In this document: in pieces, positions 1 to 5,128 of the stretch | How the letters are laid out: every line of letters begins with the position of its first letter | How positions within the stretch are numbered: the first letter of the stretch is position 1 | Assembly (NCBI GenBank): GCA_002329445.1 | Contig: DCTU01000249.1 | Coordinates: 1 to 9,169, forward strand | Direction of reading: 5' to 3' | Source of the DNA: a bacterium UBP9_UBA1432 | GTDB taxonomy: Bacteria; Vulcanimicrobiota; Xenobia; Xenobiales; Xenobiaceae | DNA length: 9,169 nt | Made by a program: the position numbers and the translations under genes | Notes under the pieces: generated by a model | The model's database searches: none | Told to the model about the DNA's origin: nothing | The model's input: the letters and a program-made list of their open reading frames with translations, nothing else

Positions 1-10
1 CCGGGTCCAG

Positions 11-2944
11 TCAGGATTCGAGTTCGGCCCGGATCCGCTCCGTCAGGGCCAGGGCGCCGTTCCGGCTGGCCTGGGCATGAGCCTCCTCGAGGAGCCTGCG
101 GGCCGCCTCGAGGTGCCCCCGGCTCTTGAGGATTCCGGCCCGGATCCTCTGGAGCTCCGGGGCCCACCAGCGCTCCTCGAGAACCCCCGTCTGGTCCAGG
201 ACCTCCAGGGCCCGCCCGGAGTTCCCGGTGGCCGCGTGCAGGGTGGCCAGAAGGCCGGCAAAGTAGGAGACCCCCAGGCGGGTCTGGGTGGCCTCCAGGA
301 TCTGCAGGCCTTCCTGCACTTCGCCGGCTCCCTCCGCGCCTGAGGCCCAGCCCCCCAGCACTCGGGCGACTCCCAGCCACAGCGGAAAGCCCTGCTCGGC
401 CGAGAGCACCAGGGTCTCGGCCGAGAGCACCCGGGCCGTCTCGAGTCGTCCCAGGTTCAGGTGGAGCCAGCACGCGAAGATCTTGGCGTGGGCCACGCTG
501 TGAGCGTGCTCCAGGCGCTCGGCCAGGGCCAGGGAGCGGTCTGAGGCTTCCAGGGACTCTTCGGGACTGCCTTCCAGCCAGCGGGCCCAGGACAGGTAGC
601 TGAGGGCGCCGACGGCCGGGTCCGTGCCGAAGTAGGTCTGGGCCAGTCGGCGATCGCGTCCCGGGTCGTGCCGATCCAGCCCCTCCTGGAGTTGCCGGAT
701 CGCCTCGCGCAGGCGTCCCGACCAGAAGGCGGTCTGTCCCAGGGCGGTGTGGGCCACCAACAGCCGGGTCGGATCCTCTTCGGCCAGGTCCAGGAGTCGC
801 TTCGCCAGGTCCTCGGAGGCGGCCAGGTGACCCCGGACCAGGTGGAAGACCCAGAGCCCGGCCAGCACCGGGAACTGCGAACTGCTCTCGCCCAGCAGCC
901 GGCAGAGCTCGCGGGCCCGCTCGTAGGTCTCCTCCACCTCGGAGGAGGCATAGCCCCGAAGGGCGATCAGGGCGGGGGCCATGGAGGTCCGCAGGCGAAG
1001 CTCCGACTCGGAACGCGAGGGCTCCGCCAGGTGGACCAGCAGACCCAGGGCCCGCTCGTAGCTGCGCAGGGCGGCCTCGTTGGCCGAGAGGGTCATGGCC
1101 AGGTCGCCGGCCCGGATCCAGTAATGCAAGGCCCTGGGGTAGTCGCGGGCCTCGGTCAGGTGGTGGGCCAGAACCTCGGGTTGCCCTGCCAGGATTTCCG
1201 GGAAGCTGCGCTCGAGGGTGGCCGCGATCCTCTCGTGATAGCGTTGGCGGACGCTCTTGAGCAGGGACTGGTAGGCGGCATCGTGCAGCAGGGCGCTCTG
1301 GAAGGCGTAGCGGTCCTCCCGGTGGTCGAGGAGGTCATTGCGGACCAGTCGGTCCAGGTGCGGGGCGATGGGCCCCTCGGAGAGCTCGGCCAGAAGATCC
1401 CGGCGGAAGCGGCGCCCGATGGTGGCGCCGAGCTGGGCGACCTGCTTGGAGTCGGCCTGCTGATCCAGCCGAGCCATCAGCGAACCCTGCAAGGAGGAGG
1501 GAATCCCCTGGATGTCCCCGGATTCCTGGGCCAGAAGGACGAGCTCCCGGACGTGGACAGGGACACCATCGGAGCGCGCCGCCAGGATTTCCAGAGAATC
1601 CTCGTCCAGCTCCGGGGCCAGGGTGCGGACGAGCTGGCGGGTCTGGGCCCAGGACAGGGGGCCCAGCTCCACTTCGGCCACAGGGACGCCCTCCGGGAGC
1701 GGAAGAGCGAGCGTTTCGAGGAGCGCCAGGATCAGGATGGGCTTCCTGGCCACCCCCTCCGCCAGGTGGGCCACCAGCTCCAAGGTGGTCGGATCGGCCA
1801 GGTCGAGTTCCTCGAGGACCAGCAGCACGGGTGAACTCTCGGACATCGCCTCCAGCTCGGCCCTCAGGGCTCCCAGGATCCGCTGGCGCAGAGCCTGGGG
1901 AGTGATTCCCGCCGGCACGGGATCCGGGGAGGGCAGGCCCAGGAGGGTGGCCAGGTAGGGCAGGCTCTCGGGAGGCCCCTGAAGAGTGGACTGGAGGCGC
2001 TCGATGCGGCTCTCCGGTGAGGAGCCCCGCTCCAGGCCAAGCAGGCGTTCGAAGAGGTCCGTCACCGGGTAGAGGGGGGTCCCCCGGTGCAGCTCCGAGC
2101 AGCAGGCCACCAGGGTTCGGGCCCCCTCGGCCAGGGCCCGGGCCCGGAGTTCGCGAGCCAGGCGGGAGCGCCCCGTCCCGGGACGTCCCCGGAGGATTCC
2201 GACCCTCCCGGAACCGGAACGGGCCTGGTTCCACCACCAGCCCAGGGTTTCCAACTCGGCTTCCCGGCCGATCAGCGGCAGGGGATCTCGCGCCGGAGGC
2301 CACTGGCGGGCGGCCGGTCCGACGGCGCGAAAGACGCGGATCGGTTGGCTGATCCCCTTGAGGTCGTGCTCACCGAGATCCTCGAAATGGAAGTCGTGCT
2401 CGCAGAGTCTTCGGGTGTCCTCGCTGAGAACCACCGTGTCCGGTCCTGCCAGACCCTGCAGGCGGGCGGCGATGTTGGGGGTCTGGCCCAGGGCAAGCTG
2501 CTCACGGTGCCCCTCGTGGCCCAGATCGCCCACTACGACCATCCCGGTGTGGATGCCGATCCGCACCGGGGTCCTCTCCAACGTCTCGAGGATCTCCAAC
2601 GAGGCCTGCACGGCTCGGCGGGCATCGTCGGCATGCGCGGTCGGGAAGCCGAAATAGACCAGCAGGCCGTCGCCCAACAACTGGGCCAGGTGTCCCCCCA
2701 GCCGTTGGATGATCGTCCCACAGGTCCGATGGTAGGCGGCCAGGAGATCTCGCAGGTCCTCGGGGTCGAGTCGCTCCGAGAGCGCGGTCGAGCCGACCAG
2801 ATCGCAGAACAGGACTGTCAGTTGCCGGCGCTCGGCCTCTGGGGGAGAAGCGGCCGAGGACGCCTCGGGCAGCGGGGAGCCGCACTGGCCGCAGAACTTG
2901 AAGGCGGACGGGCTCTGGAAGCCGCAGTTCGTGCAGGCTGCCAT
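11..2944 (-). CDS. Zinc ribbon - class III adenylate/guanylate cyclase - STAND/AAA ATPase - TPR signalling protein
   Basis: A 977-residue cytoplasmic multidomain protein. Residues 4-21 form a zinc ribbon (C4, C7, C18, C21). Residues about 40-205 are a class III cyclase homology domain with FCDLVGST (metal Asp48), LGDGLLVYFG (Asp92) and PNIAARLQ (Asn157, Arg161). Residues about 220-420 are a P-loop ATPase domain (GRPGTGRS at 253-260, LLVLEELDLADP near 374-385), followed by helical and TPR-like repeats to the end (for example HHLTEARDYPRALHYWIRAG near 594). This architecture is a known bacterial family, possibly making a cyclic nucleotide or acting as a regulatory scaffold. The base-selecting positions are non-canonical (Gln88 where Lys is usual, Leu150 where Asp/Thr is usual), so the substrate is uncertain. 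The P-loop Lys is Arg259. I chose ATG 2944 because a strong Shine-Dalgarno lies 6 nt upstream and the zinc ribbon begins there; an upstream TTG at 3016 has no such support. Confidence 0.93.
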   Translation of the reverse strand: MAACTNCGFQSPSAFKFCGQCGSPLPEASSAASPPEAERRQLTVLFCDLVGSTALSERLDPEDLRDLLAAYHRTCGTIIQRLGGHLAQLLGDGLLVYFGFPTAHADDARRAVQASLEILETLERTPVRIGIHTGMVVVGDLGHEGHREQLALGQTPNIAARLQGLAGPDTVVLSEDTRRLCEHDFHFEDLGEHDLKGISQPIRVFRAVGPAARQWPPARDPLPLIGREAELETLGWWWNQARSGSGRVGILRGRPGTGRSRLARELRARALAEGARTLVACCSELHRGTPLYPVTDLFERLLGLERGSSPESRIERLQSTLQGPPESLPYLATLLGLPSPDPVPAGITPQALRQRILGALRAELEAMSESSPVLLVLEELDLADPTTLELVAHLAEGVARKPILILALLETLALPLPEGVPVAEVELGPLSWAQTRQLVRTLAPELDEDSLEILAARSDGVPVHVRELVLLAQESGDIQGIPSSLQGSLMARLDQQADSKQVAQLGATIGRRFRRDLLAELSEGPIAPHLDRLVRNDLLDHREDRYAFQSALLHDAAYQSLLKSVRQRYHERIAATLERSFPEILAGQPEVLAHHLTEARDYPRALHYWIRAGDLAMTLSANEAALRSYERALGLLVHLAEPSRSESELRLRTSMAPALIALRGYASSEVEETYERARELCRLLGESSSQFPVLAGLWVFHLVRGHLAASEDLAKRLLDLAEEDPTRLLVAHTALGQTAFWSGRLREAIRQLQEGLDRHDPGRDRRLAQTYFGTDPAVGALSYLSWARWLEGSPEESLEASDRSLALAERLEHAHSVAHAKIFACWLHLNLGRLETARVLSAETLVLSAEQGFPLWLGVARVLGGWASGAEGAGEVQEGLQILEATQTRLGVSYFAGLLATLHAATGNSGRALEVLDQTGVLEERWWAPELQRIRAGILKSRGHLEAARRLLEEAHAQASRNGALALTERIRAELES

Positions 2945-2950
2945 CGACGA

Positions 2951-2959
2951 CTCCCTTCC
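2951..2959 (-). promoter_or_regulatory. Shine-Dalgarno of the cyclase-ATPase gene
   Basis: On the minus strand this reads GGAAGGGAG and sits 6 nt before the ATG at 2944. It decides the start: the open frame continues upstream to a TTG at 3016, but the intervening 24 residues have no recognisable domain and no comparable ribosome site. Confidence 0.75.
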
Positions 2960-3024
2960 GGGCGCCTCCGCGTAGGCTCTGGGATCGCTCGAAGGAATGG
3001 AACCCGCGGAGCGCAACCGCGTCT

Positions 3025-3030
3025 ATTGTA
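3025..3030 (-). promoter_or_regulatory. Probable -10 element for the cyclase-ATPase gene
   Basis: The minus strand reads TACAAT, one mismatch from the sigma70 consensus TATAAT, in an otherwise very GC-rich stretch. Transcription would start near 3018, leaving a leader of roughly 75 nt before the ATG at 2944. No good TTGACA-like -35 is present. The expected -35 position falls inside a 12-bp palindrome (3047-3058), which would fit an activator-dependent or repressed promoter. This is inference from position only. Confidence 0.45.
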
Positions 3031-3046
3031 CCCGGATCCCAACCGT

Positions 3047-3058
3047 CGAACCGGTTCG
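3047..3058. promoter_or_regulatory. 12-bp palindrome at the -35 region, possible operator
   Basis: CGAACCGGTTCG is a perfect inverted repeat whose centre lies about 22-25 bp upstream of the TACAAT box on the minus strand, overlapping where the -35 element would be. A dimeric regulator could bind here and control the cyclase gene. A 12-bp palindrome in high-GC DNA can also occur by chance, so confidence is low. Confidence 0.3.
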
Positions 3059-3210
3059 GCGCGGGTCGGCCCGGTCGGAGGGCTCCGCCGCAGATCGTGC
3101 GCATCGCAGGGGGCAGGTTGGGGTTTGGATACGGCCCGAGCAGAGCGGGGGGCGATGCTGGTGACGGGACCCACGCCGTCGCGGGGCACGCAGTGTGGGG
3201 ACCTCCCTTC

Positions 3211-3248
3211 ACGCGCGGGGGGCAACCAGGAGGACCTTCCCCGCGCGT
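3211..3248 (+). other. GC-rich hairpin with a Shine-Dalgarno-like loop, upstream of the methyltransferase
   Basis: ACGCGCGGGG (3211-3220) is exactly complementary to CCCCGCGCGT (3239-3248), giving a perfect 10-bp stem with an 18-nt loop; two G-T wobbles could extend it inward. The loop carries AGGAGG (3228-3233). An in-frame ATG of the methyltransferase frame follows at 3254, and the preferred start is at 3287. There is no T-run, so it is not a standard Rho-independent terminator. It may be an RNA structure in the leader of the methyltransferase mRNA. The rest of the 2945-3286 gap shows no gene that I can support. Confidence 0.4.
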
Positions 3249-3286
3249 CGGGTATGAAGTGGGGTCATCCCCCGTCCCGAGGTCCC

Positions 3287-4177
3287 ATGGAACCCGCCCG
3301 CTGCCCTCATCCGGATTGCCTGTGCGTCTTCTCGGTCGAAGACCCGCCTCGGGATGGCCCGTGTCCGGGTTGCGCCCGGCCGATCCGTCCGCGCCTGGTG
3401 CGTCATGAGCCTGTGATGAAGGACCGGCGTCTTCAGGCGGCAAGGCGGGTCCCGGCCCTGGGCTCCGGTTCGGTCTGCCTTCTGTTGGACGGGGTCCGCA
3501 GCCTGTGGAATGTGGGCAGCATCCTGCGCAGCGCCGATGGGCTGGGGGCGGCCCACGTCTTCCTGTGCGGCATCACCGGGGTTCCACCCCACCCCCGCCT
3601 CCACGAGACGGCTCTGGGAGCCGAGGAGGCGGTGTCATGGAGCTACCACCCCCATCCTTTCGAGGCCATCGAGGGTTTGCGGCGGGAGGGCGTGGCCCTG
3701 GTGGCGCTGGAACTGACGGATCTCGCCGTGCCTCTGGAGGCCTCCCGATCCCGGCCTCCGCTGTGCCTGGTGCTGGGCAATGAGCCGAGTGGGGTCTCGC
3801 CCGAGGTGCTGGCGGCCTGCGATGAGCACCTCGTCCTGCCCATGCGCGGGGTCAAGGAGAGCCTGAACGTCGCCGTGGTGGCGGGAATCGCCCTGCACTG
3901 GTTCACCCGGGAGGGCGGCCACCCGGCCCGGTCCGCTCCGGGACGGGCGGCCGGCTCAGCCCCGCAGGCGCGCGGCGGCCTCGGCCTCGATGCGCCGCAG
4001 CTCCTCGCGGCTTCTCCCGGTCAGACGGGAGATCTCCGTCAATGTGCGCCGTCGGCCGTCCTCAGTGAGCCCGTGGCGCAGTTCCAGGATGGTCCGGGTC
4101 TCGGGGTCCAGGGTGGCGAGAAGTCGGCGGACCTGCTGCTCGATTTGCGGGGAGGAAGCCAAGGGAGTCTCTCCTGA
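3287..4177 (+). CDS. SpoU/TrmH-family RNA 2'-O-methyltransferase with N-terminal zinc ribbon
   Basis: A 296-residue SPOUT-class enzyme expected to transfer methyl from S-adenosylmethionine to a ribose 2'-OH in tRNA or rRNA. All three SpoU motifs are intact: NVGSILRSA (75-83, Arg81), LVLGNEPSGV (161-170, Glu166) and ESLNVAVVAG (191-200, Asn194). The N-terminus holds a likely zinc ribbon (CPHPDC at 6-11, CPGC at 26-29), perhaps replacing the usual substrate-binding domain. The target RNA cannot be told from sequence. The start at ATG 3287 keeps the ribbon and has GAGG 4 nt upstream; ATG 3254 is an alternative that adds 11 residues without domain character. The catalytic domain ends near residue 208. 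The last 88 residues are domainless and lie antisense over a sigma region 4-like gene, so the C-terminus is probably unselected read-through or reflects a lost stop. Confidence 0.88.
   Translation: MEPARCPHPDCLCVFSVEDPPRDGPCPGCARPIRPRLVRHEPVMKDRRLQAARRVPALGSGSVCLLLDGVRSLWNVGSILRSADGLGAAHVFLCGITGVPPHPRLHETALGAEEAVSWSYHPHPFEAIEGLRREGVALVALELTDLAVPLEASRSRPPLCLVLGNEPSGVSPEVLAACDEHLVLPMRGVKESLNVAVVAGIALHWFTREGGHPARSAPGRAAGSAPQARGGLGLDAPQLLAASPGQTGDLRQCAPSAVLSEPVAQFQDGPGLGVQGGEKSADLLLDLRGGSQGSLS
3956..4162 (-). CDS. Small stand-alone sigma70 region 4-like protein
   Basis: A 68-residue protein that is nearly all sigma70 region 4. TLDPETRTILELRHGL (17-32) matches region 4.1, and TLTEISRLTGRSREELRRIE (40-59) matches the region 4.2 helix-turn-helix that contacts the -35 element and RNA polymerase beta-flap. 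No region 2 or 3 sequence lies upstream in this frame. The start is TTG 4162, with AGGAG exactly 8 nt upstream (4171-4175); extending to the distant ATG at 4357 adds only low-complexity sequence. It may act as a DNA-binding partner in a split sigma factor (compare SigO/RsoA of Bacillus subtilis), as a small transcription regulator, or be a decayed sigma remnant. It is fully antisense to the 3' extension of the methyltransferase frame and divergent from the ECF operon. Confidence 0.72.
   Translation of the reverse strand: MASSPQIEQQVRRLLATLDPETRTILELRHGLTEDGRRRTLTEISRLTGRSREELRRIEAEAAARLRG
4171..4175 (-). promoter_or_regulatory. Shine-Dalgarno deciding the TTG start of the sigma region 4-like gene
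   Basis: The minus strand reads AGGAG, 8 nt before TTG at 4162. On the other strand its last base is the first base of the TGA stop of the methyltransferase frame (4175-4177). This placement is the main reason for calling a short gene with a TTG start. Confidence 0.65.
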
Positions 4178-4209
4178 AGCGGGATTCGCCGGGGTTCTGA
4201 GGAGCGACC

Positions 4210-4235
4210 CGGGATCCTGCCCGGGCAGGATCCCG
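4210..4235. promoter_or_regulatory. Perfect 26-bp palindrome between divergent genes
   Basis: The half-site CGGGATCCTGCCC is followed directly by its reverse complement, with no mismatch over 26 bp. It lies 33 nt after the methyltransferase stop, 47 nt upstream of the sigma region 4-like start and about 98 nt upstream of the ECF S gene. Two readings are possible: an operator for a dimeric regulator controlling one or both divergent units, or a hairpin (11-bp stem, CCGG loop) ending methyltransferase transcription. No T-run follows on either side, which weakens the terminator reading. Confidence 0.6.
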
Positions 4236-4265
4236 CTTGAGGATTGCACCGGGGCAGGGGCCCGT

Positions 4266-4293
4266 GTCGGCCGCCAGCGGGGGAAGGGCCGAC
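4266..4293 (+). other. Leader hairpin upstream of the ECF operon
   Basis: GTCGGCC (4266-4272) pairs perfectly with GGCCGAC (4287-4293) around a 14-nt purine-rich loop, 40 nt before the GTG start of the S component. ECF operons are often controlled by riboswitches, but I could not match this leader to cobalamin, TPP, FMN or preQ1 consensus elements. It may be part of a leader RNA or chance structure in GC-rich DNA. Confidence 0.3.
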
Positions 4294-4324
4294 CTCTTGT
4301 GGCTCTGCGCGCCGGCAGGGTCCT

Positions 4325-4329
4325 GGAGG
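4325..4329 (+). promoter_or_regulatory. Shine-Dalgarno of the ECF S component
   Basis: GGAGG sits 4 nt before GTG 4334. The spacing is short but no better site precedes the later in-frame candidates GTG 4352 or ATG 4379. Confidence 0.5.
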
Positions 4330-4333
4330 TGCG

Positions 4334-5128
4334 GTGCGAAGCCTGGGCGCGGTGCATGCCTACCTCGCCCTGCTGACCATGTGGAAGGACCCGCGAAAGC
4401 TCGCGTTGCTGGCCATGACGGCCGGAGTCTACGCCGCCGGAGGGCTGGTCACCAAGTACTTCCAGATCGTCCCAGGCTTCCTGGACCTGCGCCCGGCCGC
4501 GGTGTTCCCCCTGGTCTTTGGGATTCTGCTGGGAGCCCCCGCCTGCTGGGGAGCTGGCCTGGGGAACCTGATTCAGGACATCCTGGGGGGCATGTTCGGT
4601 CCGGGGAGCGCCGTGGGCTTCGCCGCCAACTTCCTGCTGGCCATGGTCGCCTGGAGGGTGGGGGCCGCCTTCGGCCTGCCCTCGTTGCTGGCTGGGCGCC
4701 AGCGCCCTCCGGGTTTCTCCAGAATCCTCCTGATCCGGACGCTCCCCGCCATCCTGCTGTCCAGCGCGGCCTGCGCGCTGGCCCTGGGCTGGGGCCTGGA
4801 CGTCCTGGGGCTTCTCCCCTTCCTGGTTCTGGGCAACGTGGTGTTCCTCAACAACGCGGTCTTCGGCATCGTCCTGGGCCCCCTTCTGCTGGCCATCCTG
4901 GGGCCACGGGTGGACCGTTGGGAGCTGGGCGAGGACCTGCCCGCAGCCCGCCCGGAGCTTCGGAAACTGGCTCTGGGGTTGCTGGTCCTGGGGGCGGGCG
5001 GAGGCTTCCTGGCCCTCAATGCGCTCTGCCTGGGCAGCCTCGTGGCCACTTCCACCGGCGTGCCGGGTGTGGCGTCGGTGGGCGCTGCCGCCCTGGGTCT
5101 TCTCCTGCTCGGCCTGGCCCTGTTGTGA
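4334..5128 (+). CDS. ECF transporter S component (substrate-binding membrane subunit), substrate unknown
   Basis: A 264-residue, strongly hydrophobic protein with about six or seven membrane segments (near residues 24-46, 55-70, 74-86, 92-113, 133-152, 155-190 and 212-262). Family-like features are a Gly-rich entry (GVYAAGGLVTKYF, 31-43), RPAAVFPLVFGILLG (53-67) and GLGNLIQDILGG (75-86), followed by SAVGFAANFLLAMVAWRVG (92-110). It shares a general layout with QueT-like and other vitamin-type S components, but no diagnostic substrate motif was recognised. Its assignment rests mainly on its place as first gene of an S-AA'-T operon. The stop overlaps the next gene's GTG by 4 nt (GTGA). I chose GTG 4334 for its GGAGG; ATG 4379 is a shorter alternative. 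The hydrophobic C-terminal stretch beyond residue 210 may be an additional membrane pair. Confidence 0.78.
   Translation: MRSLGAVHAYLALLTMWKDPRKLALLAMTAGVYAAGGLVTKYFQIVPGFLDLRPAAVFPLVFGILLGAPACWGAGLGNLIQDILGGMFGPGSAVGFAANFLLAMVAWRVGAAFGLPSLLAGRQRPPGFSRILLIRTLPAILLSSAACALALGWGLDVLGLLPFLVLGNVVFLNNAVFGIVLGPLLLAILGPRVDRWELGEDLPAARPELRKLALGLLVLGAGGGFLALNALCLGSLVATSTGVPGVASVGAAALGLLLLGLALL

Noticed and set aside
668..1834. 388-residue plus-strand open frame antisense to the ATPase/TPR region
   Set aside because: Gln/Gly-rich composition without motifs; it mirrors the well-supported minus-strand gene.
2087..3253. Upstream part of the long plus-strand open frame that continues into the methyltransferase
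   Set aside because: It lies antisense to the cyclase domain coding sequence, shows no domain, and is low-complexity Gly/Arg/Pro sequence typical of a GC-rich shadow frame.
4244..4333. N-terminal extension of the ECF S gene from an ATG at 4244
   Set aside because: The extra 30 residues are Gly/Arg/Pro-rich and hydrophilic, there is no ribosome site at 4244, and the leader hairpin falls in this stretch.
4163..4357. ATG 4357 as the start of the sigma region 4-like gene
   Set aside because: The added 65 residues show no sigma region and are basic and Pro-rich; the TTG at 4162 has a well-spaced Shine-Dalgarno, and the 26-bp palindrome would lie inside the coding sequence.
4322..4365. Possible cobalamin riboswitch because of a GGTGCGAAGCC-like string
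   Set aside because: Only this short string resembles the consensus; the B12-box and the conserved core are missing, and the match overlaps the start of the S gene.
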